A DNA stretch of 64,000 nucleotides from Comamonadaceae bacterium (GTDB taxonomy: Bacteria; Pseudomonadota; Gammaproteobacteria; Burkholderiales; Burkholderiaceae_C), in contig CANJWZ010000009.1 in NCBI GenBank assembly GCA_947478725.1, positions 41,353 to 105,352 of the forward strand, written 5' to 3'. A program made the translations under genes and the position numbers. Below are positions 44,842 to 53,911 of this stretch, one piece after another (position 1 is the first letter of the stretch; the number at the start of each line of letters is the position of its first letter). The notes beneath the pieces are model-generated. The model worked only from the letters and a program-made list of their open reading frames with translations. It was not told the DNA's origin and ran no database searches.

Positions 44842-45774
44842 TCATGAAGCAGTTGCACCAGCTCCTTTGGCAGCCTGAGGATAATGGCGTCGTATCCGCT
44901 GTGCAATAGCCATAAACGCATTGACCGTGGGGTTGGTATTGGCAGGGTTAAATGCTAGGCCCAAAGAGTATTTCACCGCCGAATTGCGCCGCCGAACTTG
45001 TAGATAAGTGACGTGTTCGGTCTGGACAGCCTGCATGGCTTGCGGCACCAGCGCAATTCCCAAGCCACTGCTGACCAGCGCCAAAATGGTTTGCATTTCA
45101 GATGCGACCTGTATAAATTTTGGAACAAAGCCACATTGATGGCAAGCGGCCATGACAACACTTTCAAAGCCTGGTCCTTCACTAAATGGGAAGCCAACAA
45201 AAGACTCTTGCGCAAGATCTCTGAGCTGCACCCGCTTTTGGCTGGCCAAAGCATGAGACATCGGCACTGCCAGCATCAGTTCCTGATCACAAAATCTATC
45301 GACGCGAAAACCCACTGCATCATGCAGCGGCGGCACCACAATACCCACGTCTGTGGCGCCACTTAACAACGAGGCCTTTTGCTGAGATGTGGTGTCGCTG
45401 GTCAGCACCAGCGTGACGTCCGGGTAGTCCTGGCGAAATGCTCGCAGCAGGTCGGGCACAACATTGAGCGCAGCACTGGGCACAAACGACAGCCGCAAAG
45501 TACCGAGCTTGCCTGCCCCCGCCTTTTGAGCAATCTCGATCGACAACTGGGCGTGCGCCAATGTGCGTTTGGCTTCGCGTAGAAAAGCTTCGCCTGCAAC
45601 CGTCAGGCGCACATGGTGACGATTGCGGTCAAGCAAGGTAACGCCTACATCCGCCTCCAGCTTTTGCACGGCGATGCTCAGCGGTGGCTGCGACACGTGC
45701 AGGCGATCAGCAGCCCGCCGGAAACTGCGTTCTTCCGCAACGGCAACAAACTGCCTGAGTTGACGTAAATCCAT
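44842..45774 (-). CDS. LysR-family regulator facing the diiron-oxygenase cluster
   Basis: A 310-residue LysR protein with the winged helix at residues 1-58 (MDLRQLRQFVAVAEERSFRR followed by AADRLHVSQPPLSIAVQKLE). The co-inducer domain is typical of the BenM/CatM subgroup, as suggested by LGTLRLSFVPSAALNVVPDL and LSGATDVGIVVPPLHDAVGF. It is transcribed away from the cluster starting at 45900, and a TGGTGAT palindrome lies 17 bp ahead of its ATG, so autoregulation and cluster activation are likely. Confidence 0.93.
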   Translation of the reverse strand: MDLRQLRQFVAVAEERSFRRAADRLHVSQPPLSIAVQKLEADVGVTLLDRNRHHVRLTVAGEAFLREAKRTLAHAQLSIEIAQKAGAGKLGTLRLSFVPSAALNVVPDLLRAFRQDYPDVTLVLTSDTTSQQKASLLSGATDVGIVVPPLHDAVGFRVDRFCDQELMLAVPMSHALASQKRVQLRDLAQESFVGFPFSEGPGFESVVMAACHQCGFVPKFIQVASEMQTILALVSSGLGIALVPQAMQAVQTEHVTYLQVRRRNSAVKYSLGLAFNPANTNPTVNAFMAIAQRIRRHYPQAAKGAGATAS

Positions 45775-45790
45775 GCTTTGATCTTAACTT

Positions 45791-45848
45791 TGGTGATTCA
45801 TTTCGATTATCACCACTGAATTAAAACAGTATTAGACGAATGGGTGAT
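45791..45848. promoter_or_regulatory. LysR operator in the divergent promoter
   Basis: A perfect inverted repeat TGGTGAT (45791-45797), N11, ATCACCA (45809-45815) fits the LysR T-N11-A pattern. A third GGTGAT half-site lies at 45843-45848, 52 bp from the first, where an activation site would be. The site is in the 125-nt gap between the divergent regulator and diiron genes. Confidence 0.75.
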
Positions 45849-45899
45849 GCCGCCTTAAGATGACTCGACACTCAAATTCACGCGCAGGAAAGTACTGTC

Positions 45900-46811
45900 A
45901 TGCAAGCTTCGCTCCTAGAGGAACTGAACCCCGTTCCCAACCCTTATCCGATCAAATCGGACGTTGAATACCCGGAAGTCTGGCGACTTTGCGAGCAGGC
46001 CCGTGATCTGGCCTGGAACCCGCTGTCGATTGATTTTTCGGACCTTGTTGATGCAGACTTACCCGCAGAAGTGCGGGAGGCTGGCTCAGAGTGGTGGAGC
46101 CTGCGCGCCTGGATGGAGCATGGCGCGATTCCCTACGGTGCCGAGCGACTGCGCGAGGCTATTTTTGACCATCAGCCATTTGAAATCAAGCAGCACATCA
46201 TCAACTTCATTGCCGAAGAATTGCGCCACCATGAAACGTCATTTTTGGTGGCGCGAGGGCTGGGCGCTTACCAAAACGAGCCGCGTGCTGACTACTTCAA
46301 GTCCGTGATTCCCCGTTTTCACGACGAGAAGGACGAAAAGGCCATGTCATTTTTCGCGGGCCTGGCTGTCAACACTTTGTTTGAGCAACTCTCAGGTGAG
46401 TTACTCAAGGCGCGGTATGAGAACGCGCGCTACAAATCCATCCGCACGGCCTGCCAGCTTATCCTACGCGACGAAGCGCGGCACATCCATTTTGGGCGCA
46501 TCATCATGCGCCGCTTCTTTGAAGAGTTGAGCCCACACGACAAGGATCTGATTGGCAAAAAGTTTGCCAAAAAGCTGCGCGGCAGTTTGCTCAATGGCGT
46601 GTATGCCGTCGTCAACTTGCCTGAACACGAACGTGCACGCGCCGGCCACAACCGGTCTTTGGCTGCACAGCACGGCTTGGGCGCGACACACCCTGACGAA
46701 GAGATTTTTATCATCAAGCGCTCGCTTGACCAGATCCGTGAGGAGATTGCACCTTATGGTGTGGAGATCCCGGAAATCCCCGAGGTCGATCGAGTCGCTG
46801 TTGTTCATTAA
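45900..46811 (+). CDS. Ferritin-like diiron protein (putative oxygenase)
   Basis: A 303-residue protein. ATG 45900 has AGGAAAG 7 nt upstream. Two diiron motifs are visible: ExxH at Glu107/His110 in FIAEELRHHE and ExxH at Glu192/His195 in RDEARHIHFGR. Glu73 and Glu162 (in NTLFEQLSGE) are probable fourth and third carboxylates, so the full E-ExxH-E-ExxH four-helix set appears present. Ferritin-like oxygenases such as AurF (N-oxygenase) carry similar motifs. It is the first gene of the plus-strand cluster, so it may start the pathway. Substrate unknown; an AurF-like reaction is inference. Confidence 0.82.
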   Translation: MQASLLEELNPVPNPYPIKSDVEYPEVWRLCEQARDLAWNPLSIDFSDLVDADLPAEVREAGSEWWSLRAWMEHGAIPYGAERLREAIFDHQPFEIKQHIINFIAEELRHHETSFLVARGLGAYQNEPRADYFKSVIPRFHDEKDEKAMSFFAGLAVNTLFEQLSGELLKARYENARYKSIRTACQLILRDEARHIHFGRIIMRRFFEELSPHDKDLIGKKFAKKLRGSLLNGVYAVVNLPEHERARAGHNRSLAAQHGLGATHPDEEIFIIKRSLDQIREEIAPYGVEIPEIPEVDRVAVVH

Positions 46812-46816
46812 GGCTG

Positions 46817-47788
46817 ATGCGTTTGAAAACCGAGCGTCGATGGCTACTGGTTGCAGCGCTGGCTTGCATGTGCGGTTCTGCTTGCGCGCAAACCACTTTT
46901 CCTGCACGCCCAGTCACACTGGTGGTACCTTACCCACCAGGCGGTTCGGCTGACATTCTTGCGCGAGCTGTCGGGCAAAAGCTGGGCACCATGTGGGGCC
47001 AGAGCGTCATCATTGACAACCGCGCTGGCGCGGGTACGGCCATCGGTGCCAAGGCGGTCGCTGTCGCTCCGGCTGATGGTTACACCCTGCTGATGGGGAC
47101 CGTCAGCTCGCACGCTATCAACCCAGCCATGAACAAGGTGGGTTACGACCCGGTCAAAGACTTTACAGCCGTGGCGCCCATAGCGTCGATTGCTTTCGTA
47201 CTGGTCACCCAGCCAACGCTACCAGCAGCCAAGGTGCAAGACGTGGTGGCACTGGCCAAAGCCAAGCCTGGCGACATCAGCTATGCCTCTGCCGGGCCGG
47301 GTACGTCCAACCATCTGGCGGGCGCCTTGTTTGAAAGTGCTTCAAACATCAGCCTGCTACATGTGCCTTACAAAGGCAGTGCGCCTGCGCTGAATGACGT
47401 TTTGGCCGGGCACGTCAAATTGATGTTTGACCTGCAGGCTACAGCCTTGCCGCACATCGCATCTGGCAAGCTCAAAGCCCTCGCCGTGACCAGCAGGGAG
47501 CGCAGCCCGCAACTGCCCAGCGTGCCCACCATGGCCGAGTCTGGCGTTCCGGGCTACGAGGTCAGCGCCTGGTTTGGCGTCTTTGCGCCGGCAGGTATTC
47601 CAGCGGCGGTGACTGACAAGCTCAACCAGTCCTTGACGGCCGTACTTAAAACCCCTGACCTTCAAAAGCAGTTGCGTGACCTCGGCGCAGAACCCGAGTT
47701 TGCAACGCCAGATGTATTTTCGACCTATGTGCGCAGCGAATCTGCCAAGTGGACGCAAGTGGTGAAGGCCGTCAATTTGTCACCTTGA
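46817..47788 (+). CDS. Bug-family periplasmic binding protein, second copy
   Basis: A 323-residue protein with signal peptide RRWLLVAALACMCGSACAQ. Bug family signatures are FPARPVTLVVPYPPGGSADI, VIIDNRAGAGTAIGAKAV and LLHVPYKGSAPALNDVLAGH. It binds a carboxylate in the periplasm. It follows the diiron gene by 5 nt and precedes the LIV-type ABC transporter genes. The transporter has its own binding protein (next gene), so this Bug protein may feed another permease or a sensor. No tctAB genes are near. Confidence 0.93.
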   Translation: MRLKTERRWLLVAALACMCGSACAQTTFPARPVTLVVPYPPGGSADILARAVGQKLGTMWGQSVIIDNRAGAGTAIGAKAVAVAPADGYTLLMGTVSSHAINPAMNKVGYDPVKDFTAVAPIASIAFVLVTQPTLPAAKVQDVVALAKAKPGDISYASAGPGTSNHLAGALFESASNISLLHVPYKGSAPALNDVLAGHVKLMFDLQATALPHIASGKLKALAVTSRERSPQLPSVPTMAESGVPGYEVSAWFGVFAPAGIPAAVTDKLNQSLTAVLKTPDLQKQLRDLGAEPEFATPDVFSTYVRSESAKWTQVVKAVNLSP

Positions 47789-47845
47789 TGTGTTGGGTCG
47801 TCGGAAATTTTTAATTTTTTACGTCATCATTAAAAGGAGATCGTC

Positions 47846-48964
47846 ATGAGCACTGCGTATTTATTTCGTCCCAGTCTGGTCGTACTTTCTGCTTCGTTGC
47901 TGGCACTGCCCATAGCGGCACATGCTCAGTCAGAGATCAACATTCCGGTTCTCGTTCCTGTCACTGGTTTTCTGGCGTTAGAAGGCACCAGCCAGCGCAA
48001 CGGCGCCCTGCTGGCGATTAAAAATGCACCAGCCTCGGTCAAGATCAAATCTGAAGTGAGCGACACGGGCGCCTCCCCCGAGGGGGCCACCACCGCTCTG
48101 GAGCGGTCCCTGGCGCGCGGCAAAGTCACCGCAGTTGCTGCCTCCATGCTGGGCCCCCAGATGCTCGCCATGCTGCCCATTGCACTTGAAAACAAAATCC
48201 CACTGGCCACTGTGTCAGGCACCGCCAGCATCACCGAAAAAGGCAACCCCTACGTTTTCCGTTTCTTTCCTGGCGATGCGGTAGCCAAAAACGCACACGT
48301 CCGCTACGTTCTTGAAGAACTCAAAATGAAACGTGTGGCCATCGTCTACCAAACCACCGCATACGGCCAGGGCGGTCACGGGCACATTGTTGACTTGCTG
48401 AAAAAAGCAGGCCTCACGCCCGTCATGGAAGAAGCCCTCGACGTGACGGTCAAGGACATGTCAGCGGCCATTGGCAAGGTCAAGGCCGCCCGGCCTGATG
48501 TGGTGATGCTGCATCTGCATGGCGGTCCATCTGCCCTCTTTATAAAACAGGCTGCGGCGGCCAAACTGAACCTGCCCATTGTCGCGGGGTCTGGTGTGGC
48601 ACAGCCCTCGACGGCTGCACTGCTTGATCCAGCGGAACTCAAAGGTATATGTGCTGAAACCAACGCCGCGCCACTGGCAGGTGGCGGTTCCGATATGGCC
48701 AATTTTCTGGCGCAATACAGGGCTGAATTCAAGTCCGAGCCGGACGGTTTTGCAGTAGGTCAGTACGACGCCACCAACATGATCATCAATGCCGCGATGA
48801 AGGGTGCCAAAACACCAGAAGACATGCGCAAAGCCCTGTCTGAGAACTCCTATAAGGGCTTGGCTATGACGTATAAGTCGGACGGCAGGGGCAACATGGC
48901 CAACTCGGCCATGATCATTTGCTACGGCGACAACCGCACACCGCAAATCGCCAAACGCTACTGA
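47846..48964 (+). CDS. LIV-type ABC transporter substrate-binding protein
   Basis: A 372-residue periplasmic protein with signal peptide VVLSASLLALPIAAHAQS. It has the Peripla_BP_6 fold of LivK: INIPVLVPVTGFLALEGTSQ, AAIGKVKAARPDVVMLHLHG. An AAAGGAG site precedes ATG 47846. LIV-family binding proteins take amino acids, aromatic acids, amides or urea, so the ligand remains open. It is followed by the permease and ATPase genes of the same transporter, and is preceded by a Bug gene. Confidence 0.92.
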   Translation: MSTAYLFRPSLVVLSASLLALPIAAHAQSEINIPVLVPVTGFLALEGTSQRNGALLAIKNAPASVKIKSEVSDTGASPEGATTALERSLARGKVTAVAASMLGPQMLAMLPIALENKIPLATVSGTASITEKGNPYVFRFFPGDAVAKNAHVRYVLEELKMKRVAIVYQTTAYGQGGHGHIVDLLKKAGLTPVMEEALDVTVKDMSAAIGKVKAARPDVVMLHLHGGPSALFIKQAAAAKLNLPIVAGSGVAQPSTAALLDPAELKGICAETNAAPLAGGGSDMANFLAQYRAEFKSEPDGFAVGQYDATNMIINAAMKGAKTPEDMRKALSENSYKGLAMTYKSDGRGNMANSAMIICYGDNRTPQIAKRY

Positions 48965-48982
48965 TGGACGTTGCAGGCTGAC

Positions 48983-49891
48983 ATGCTGCAAATACTGGTC
49001 AATGCGCTGGCTCTGGGCGCATCCTATGCACTTCTGGCACTGGGTTTTGTCCTGATTCTGAACGCGACGAGTGCCGTCAACTTTACCCATGGCGATATGG
49101 TGATGGCTGGCGGTTACGTCACGATTGCCCTGTTCAGCTTGCTGCCCTTGCCGGGCGTGTTGCTGCTGCCTGCGGTCATGCTGGTGATGGCGCTGCTCGG
49201 GTTTGTGTTTTCGTATCTTGCGTATTTTCCGCTGAAAGACAGGCCGCCCGTGTCGGTGTTTATTTCGACCATCGCGCTGGGCATCGTGTTTCAAAACTCG
49301 GCCAATGCCATCAACGGCGCAGAACCGCACAAAGGCCCGCCGCTTTTGGGTGAGGGCTCGCTCAGCCTGGCAGGCATCACGGTTGGCCAGCAAGCCCTCA
49401 GCATCATCGTTATCGCCGCCATGCTGATTGCTGCGCAGCACTTGCTTCTTAACCGTACTGGCCTGGGGCGAAAGCTGCGCGCCACTGCACAAGACAGGCC
49501 GATGGCAGAGGCCATGGGAATTCGTGTGAACAGCATGATTGCGCTGACCTTTGCGATTGGCTCGGCGTTAGCGGGCGCTGCCGGCCTGATGCTGTCGAAC
49601 ACGTTTTTTGTGTCGCCCACCGACGGTTCGAACTACATCATCAAGGCCTATATTGCGGTCACGATTGGCGGCTGGGGCAGCCTGAGCGGTGCGGTGTGCG
49701 GCGCACTCATCATTGCACTGTTTGAGGTATTGCTGCCATCACTACCGGTACTTGTGCCCTTGCTGAAAGATGTCACGCCCTGGCTGTTCACGCAAACAGC
49801 ATCGACTATTTTGCTGTACGTCTGCCTGCTGGCCATCATGTTCTTCAGGCCGCAAGGCCTGTTTGGTGAGAAGGTACAAAAACGGGTATGA
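48983..49891 (+). CDS. LIV-type ABC transporter permease (LivH)
   Basis: A 302-residue membrane protein, about eight hydrophobic helices, of the LivH/BPD_transp_2 family. Signatures are LGFVLILNATSAVNFTHGDM near the N-terminus, and the EAA-like loop AEAMGIRVNSMIALTFAIGS AL region. ATG 48983 was taken because TTG 48971 upstream is weaker. It forms the permease heterodimer with the LivM part of the next protein. Its stop overlaps the next start as ATGA, so translation is coupled. Confidence 0.92.
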   Translation: MLQILVNALALGASYALLALGFVLILNATSAVNFTHGDMVMAGGYVTIALFSLLPLPGVLLLPAVMLVMALLGFVFSYLAYFPLKDRPPVSVFISTIALGIVFQNSANAINGAEPHKGPPLLGEGSLSLAGITVGQQALSIIVIAAMLIAAQHLLLNRTGLGRKLRATAQDRPMAEAMGIRVNSMIALTFAIGSALAGAAGLMLSNTFFVSPTDGSNYIIKAYIAVTIGGWGSLSGAVCGALIIALFEVLLPSLPVLVPLLKDVTPWLFTQTASTILLYVCLLAIMFFRPQGLFGEKVQKRV

Positions 49892-51681
49892 ATGCCTCTT
49901 TGACTTGGGCCAGCAAGGGCATACGTCCGCTGTTGATATTGGGTGTCCTCGGGTTGGTGGTGTGGGCGTCAAGCATTTCATCGGCTTACCAGATGCGCCT
50001 GTTTACTATCGTTGGCATTTACGCGCTGCTGGCTTTGGGCTTTCAATTCATCTTTGGCCACGCGGGCGCGCTGGCATTGACGCAAGGCAGTTTTTTTGGG
50101 GTGGGCGCGTATGTCACCGGCATCCTGAGTGTGCGTTACGGCTGGGGAGCTGAATACACGCTATTTTTGTCTCTCCTGCTGCCCGTCATGCTGGCGGCGG
50201 TGGTTGCTGCGCCCGTGCTGCGACTGGAGTCGCATTATTTTGCATTGGCCACATTGGGCATTGGCCAGGTGCTGCTGCTGGTGGCCATTGGCTGGCAAGA
50301 CTTGACGGGCGGCTCGAACGGCTTGTCTGGCATTGCCGGGCTAACGATCTTTGGGTTTGAGATTAAAAAAGGCCAGGGCATCATGCTGGCGGTGTGGGGC
50401 TGCGTGGCCGTGGGCGCGCTGCTGTCATGGCGTATCACCCGGGGGCTGTACGGTGCTGCGCTGCAAATCTCACGGGAAAATCCTGTCGCTGCGCAGGCCA
50501 TAGGTATAGATACTGCACGCCTGCGCTACGCCACTTTTTTGTTGTCGTCGCTGTTTGCCGGGCTGGCGGGAGCGTTGTATGCCCACACCATTCGCGTCGT
50601 GTCGGTTGAGGTGCTGGAGTTTCCCATCATGGTCGCCTGCTTGACGATTGCAGTGCTGGGCGGCCGCACCCATGTGGCGGGTGCGATTTTGGGTGCGGTA
50701 CTGATTGTGAATTTGCCCGAGTGGTTTCGCGATCTTGAAAAATACTATCTGATTGCCTACGGCGTGGCGCTGCTGTTCGCCGTCATCGTGGCGCCATATG
50801 GCTTGATTGGTTTGCTGGAGCAGTGGCGTGCCAAACTCTTCCCGGAGCGTGCAAGCACGCCGCATCAACCGATTGCTTTGCCAGCACGTGCCGCGCTGCC
50901 GATGCATAGCGGCCCGTTGCTGGATGTACAAGACATTCGCAAACGCTTTGGCGGCCTGAAGGCGCTGGACGGCGTATCACTCAAGGTGGCGCAGGGTGAA
51001 ATCTTGGGCCTGATTGGCCCCAATGGTTCGGGCAAGACAACGCTGCTCAACGTCATCACTGGTATTTACCGCGCAGAAGGTGGCGCCGTGCAGCTCAATG
51101 GCGTAGCGATTCATGAGGAGGCCAGCTTTAACATCGCCAGCAGTGGCGTGGCACGTACGTTTCAAAATATCAATCTCGTCGATGACATGACGGTACTCGA
51201 CAACATTGCAGTGGCGCGCTATGGCTTTGAAAAAGCGGGGCTGCTGCAAGCTGCTGGCGCAGGTTGGCAACAACCCGCATGGCAGCGAGCGCGCGGCAAT
51301 GCGGCGTATTTGCTCGAAGCCTTGGGCATTGGCCACACGGCGCAGTCTCATGCCGGCGGCCTGGCATACGGCATCAAGCGCAAGGTCGAAATTGCGCGCG
51401 CGCTGGCGCTGGAGCCGACCCTGCTGTTGCTGGACGAGCCCGCCGCCGGCCTGAATGAAAACGAGCAACTTGACCTGGCCGACAGGCTGCGCGCCTTTGC
51501 CAAGACCGGCTTGTCGATTTTGGTGATTGAACACAACATGCCGTTTTTGATGCCACTGGCCGAGCGCATGGTCTGCCTGGACCATGGGGTGGTGATTGCC
51601 CAGGGCACGCCGGCCGAGATACGAGCCAACCCGCTGGTGATTGCGGCCTATCTGGGTGCACCGGAAGACGTTCAAGCATGA
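49888..51681 (+). CDS. Fused LIV-type permease-ATPase (LivM-LivG)
   Basis: A 597-residue fusion. Residues 1-325 are the LivM permease, with a LivM loop at ENPVAAQAIGIDTARLRYAT. From residue 345 a LivG ATPase follows: Walker A GLIGPNGSGKTTLLN, ABC-like signature in GGLAYGIKRKVEIARAL, Walker B LLLLDEPAAGLNENE, and the H-loop His in VIEHNMPF. Such fusions are known in Burkholderiales and fix the 1:1 subunit ratio. The next gene, LivF, overlaps by 4 nt and provides the second ATPase. Confidence 0.93.
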   Translation: MNASLTWASKGIRPLLILGVLGLVVWASSISSAYQMRLFTIVGIYALLALGFQFIFGHAGALALTQGSFFGVGAYVTGILSVRYGWGAEYTLFLSLLLPVMLAAVVAAPVLRLESHYFALATLGIGQVLLLVAIGWQDLTGGSNGLSGIAGLTIFGFEIKKGQGIMLAVWGCVAVGALLSWRITRGLYGAALQISRENPVAAQAIGIDTARLRYATFLLSSLFAGLAGALYAHTIRVVSVEVLEFPIMVACLTIAVLGGRTHVAGAILGAVLIVNLPEWFRDLEKYYLIAYGVALLFAVIVAPYGLIGLLEQWRAKLFPERASTPHQPIALPARAALPMHSGPLLDVQDIRKRFGGLKALDGVSLKVAQGEILGLIGPNGSGKTTLLNVITGIYRAEGGAVQLNGVAIHEEASFNIASSGVARTFQNINLVDDMTVLDNIAVARYGFEKAGLLQAAGAGWQQPAWQRARGNAAYLLEALGIGHTAQSHAGGLAYGIKRKVEIARALALEPTLLLLDEPAAGLNENEQLDLADRLRAFAKTGLSILVIEHNMPFLMPLAERMVCLDHGVVIAQGTPAEIRANPLVIAAYLGAPEDVQA

Positions 51682-52415
51682 CGCACCTGCTCGACATTCA
51701 AAACCTGGCCGCCAGCTACGGCCAGATACAGGCGCTGCGCGGTGTCAGTTTGACAGTTGACGCGGGCGAAGCTGTGGCCCTGGTGGGTGCCAACGGCGCA
51801 GGGAAATCAACGCTGATGAAATGCATCATGGGCATGCTGGCAGGCGCAGCAGGCGATGTGCGTTTTGATGGCCAAAGTATCAGCAGTCTGCCGGTATCCA
51901 GCAGGGCCGACATTGGCATTGGTTATTCGCCCGAAGGCAGACGCGTGTTTCCCGGTCTGACGGTACATGAAAACCTGCTGGTCGCCAGCCGCGACAAGGA
52001 CAGCGGACGTGCACGGGCTGAAGAGGTATATACCTTCTTCCCGGCCTTGAGAGAAAAAATCAGCGCCATGGGATGGGCCTTGTCGGGTGGCCAGCAGCAG
52101 ATGCTGGCCATTGGCCGTGCGCTGATGCTGCGGCCACGCTTGCTTTTGCTCGATGAGCCGTCGCTGGGCTTGTCGCCGATCTTGATGACCGAGGTGCTCA
52201 ATCGCGTCAAGGACATCACCGCGTCAGGTACAGCCGTGCTGCTGGCCGAGCAAAATGTGCATAAGGCTTTATCGGTGTCGCACCGCGCTTACGTGATCCA
52301 GCTGGGACTGATGGTGCGCAGCAGCGCGTCCAGCGAGTTGCTGGCGTCGGGTGATTTGAGCAGCGCGTTTTTAGGCGAAAGTTCTCCGTCAGCCGCAACA
52401 CCAAAGATTATTTAA
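51678..52415 (+). CDS. LIV-type ABC transporter ATPase (LivF)
   Basis: A 245-residue ATPase with Walker A ALVGANGAGKSTLMK, Q-loop region, signature LSGGQQQMLAIGRAL, Walker B LLLLDEPSLGLSP and H-loop-type EQNVHKAL. It pairs with the ATPase half of the fused protein before it, whose stop overlaps its ATG by 4 nt. Together the four genes make a complete LIV transporter. The aldehyde dehydrogenase gene follows 9 nt later, so the operon continues. Confidence 0.94.
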   Translation: MTHLLDIQNLAASYGQIQALRGVSLTVDAGEAVALVGANGAGKSTLMKCIMGMLAGAAGDVRFDGQSISSLPVSSRADIGIGYSPEGRRVFPGLTVHENLLVASRDKDSGRARAEEVYTFFPALREKISAMGWALSGGQQQMLAIGRALMLRPRLLLLDEPSLGLSPILMTEVLNRVKDITASGTAVLLAEQNVHKALSVSHRAYVIQLGLMVRSSASSELLASGDLSSAFLGESSPSAATPKII

Positions 52416-52424
52416 GGAAAGTTG

Positions 52425-53897
52425 ATGTCCACTTCATACAGCCCCGCCGACTACGCCACATTGCTGTCAGTCATGCCCGAAGGCAGTGTCTATATCAACG
52501 GCAGTTTTGTTAAAACGACTGACCAGCACGGGGTGTTTGGTAAGGCCGATGGCCAGCTGATAACCCATTGCGGCTATGCCTCTGGCCGCGACTTAAATGA
52601 CGCTGTTGCTTCCGCCAAATCGGCGCTGCCCGCATGGGCTGGCAAGGCTCCGGCAGAGCGTGGCAAAGTGTTGCTCGCCATGGCAAATGTTTTGCAGGCA
52701 CGCTTCCGCGAATTTGTGGCGCTTGAATCCCACCACGGCGGCAAAACCATTGCCGATGCTGAAATTGACATTCGCACCAGCATCGGTACGCTGCAATGGT
52801 TTGCGGGCTGCGCCGAGCGGCTCGATGGCCGCGTGGTAGCCAGCGCCAGCAGCATTCACCGCTTTGTGCGGCGTGAGCCGCTGGGTGTGTGCGGTTTGAT
52901 TCTGCCGTGGAACTTTCCCCTGCTGCTGATGCTGTGGAAGCTGGCGCCCGCGCTGGCATCGGGCAACACCGTTGTCGTCAAGCCCGCCAGTGAAACACCG
53001 CTGTCAACGCTGCTGTTTGCTGCACTGGCGGTTGATGCTGGTTTGCCGCATGGTGTTTTCAATGTGGTGGCTGGCTCGGGTCGGGGTATTGGCATGCAGC
53101 TGGCTACGCATGCAGACATTGCCAAGGTGTCGTTTACCGGCTCAACAGAAGTTGGCATTCAGGTGGCGCAAGCTGCGGCCAAAAGCGTCAAGCGGGTCAC
53201 TCTTGAACTGGGCGGTAAATCACCCGCAGTGATTTTGGCTGATGCCGACTTGGACCGCGCCGCCATTGGCACAGCGGCTGGCGTGTTTGGCCATGCCGGG
53301 CAAAAGTGTGCGGCGCGTACGCGCTGCATTGTGGTCGAATCAGTCGCCGATGCGCTGGTTGAAAAGATACTCGCCCGCGCCAAGATGCTGAAGGTTGGCA
53401 ACCCGATGGATGCCAGCACCACACTCGGCCCAGTCATCAACGCCGCCGCGCAGCAAAATATATTGAACTACTGCAACGGCGCAGTAGCTGAAGGGGCCAA
53501 GTTGGTGTGCGGTGGCAAGGCCCCCGAGGGCTTGCCCGGCCCGTTTGTCGAGGCCACCATTTTTGACCACGCCAGCAATCGGATGAAGATCGCGCGTGAA
53601 GAGATTTTTGGCCCGGTACTGACCGTCATCCGCGTCAAGGACATGGAAGAAGCGATTGCAGTGGCTAACGACTCTGACTATGGTTTGGCTGCTACGGTGT
53701 GGACGCAATCCTTGGCCCGTGCCCATCAATTAGCAGCACGCATTGAAGCCGGTACCGTTTCTGTCAACACCCCCGCCGTGATTGGCATTGAAATGCCTTT
53801 TGGTGGCTACAAGCAAAGTGGCTATGGCCGCGAGCTGGGGGTGGAGGGGCTGGACGCTTACCTGCAGCACAAGAGTGTTGTGATGGATATTTCTTAA
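52425..53897 (+). CDS. NAD(P)-dependent aldehyde dehydrogenase
   Basis: A 490-residue ALDH. The catalytic Cys295 lies in HAGQKCAARTRC and the general-base Glu (about 261) in TLELGGKSPAVI. LILPWNFPLLLMLWKLAPAL and the SFTGSTEVGIQ cofactor motif are standard. AAGGAAAG precedes ATG 52425. Substrate could be a semialdehyde or aromatic/aliphatic aldehyde. It is followed by an alcohol dehydrogenase, so the two may handle sequential oxidation of an alcohol through the aldehyde to acid. Confidence 0.94.
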   Translation: MSTSYSPADYATLLSVMPEGSVYINGSFVKTTDQHGVFGKADGQLITHCGYASGRDLNDAVASAKSALPAWAGKAPAERGKVLLAMANVLQARFREFVALESHHGGKTIADAEIDIRTSIGTLQWFAGCAERLDGRVVASASSIHRFVRREPLGVCGLILPWNFPLLLMLWKLAPALASGNTVVVKPASETPLSTLLFAALAVDAGLPHGVFNVVAGSGRGIGMQLATHADIAKVSFTGSTEVGIQVAQAAAKSVKRVTLELGGKSPAVILADADLDRAAIGTAAGVFGHAGQKCAARTRCIVVESVADALVEKILARAKMLKVGNPMDASTTLGPVINAAAQQNILNYCNGAVAEGAKLVCGGKAPEGLPGPFVEATIFDHASNRMKIAREEIFGPVLTVIRVKDMEEAIAVANDSDYGLAATVWTQSLARAHQLAARIEAGTVSVNTPAVIGIEMPFGGYKQSGYGRELGVEGLDAYLQHKSVVMDIS

Positions 53898-53911
53898 CCT
53901 TTTTGACACCC

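Noticed and set aside
48071..48100. CTCCCCCGAGGGGG palindrome in the LivK-type gene
   Set aside because: It is coding sequence within a normally conserved region (ASPEGATT), not an inserted element.
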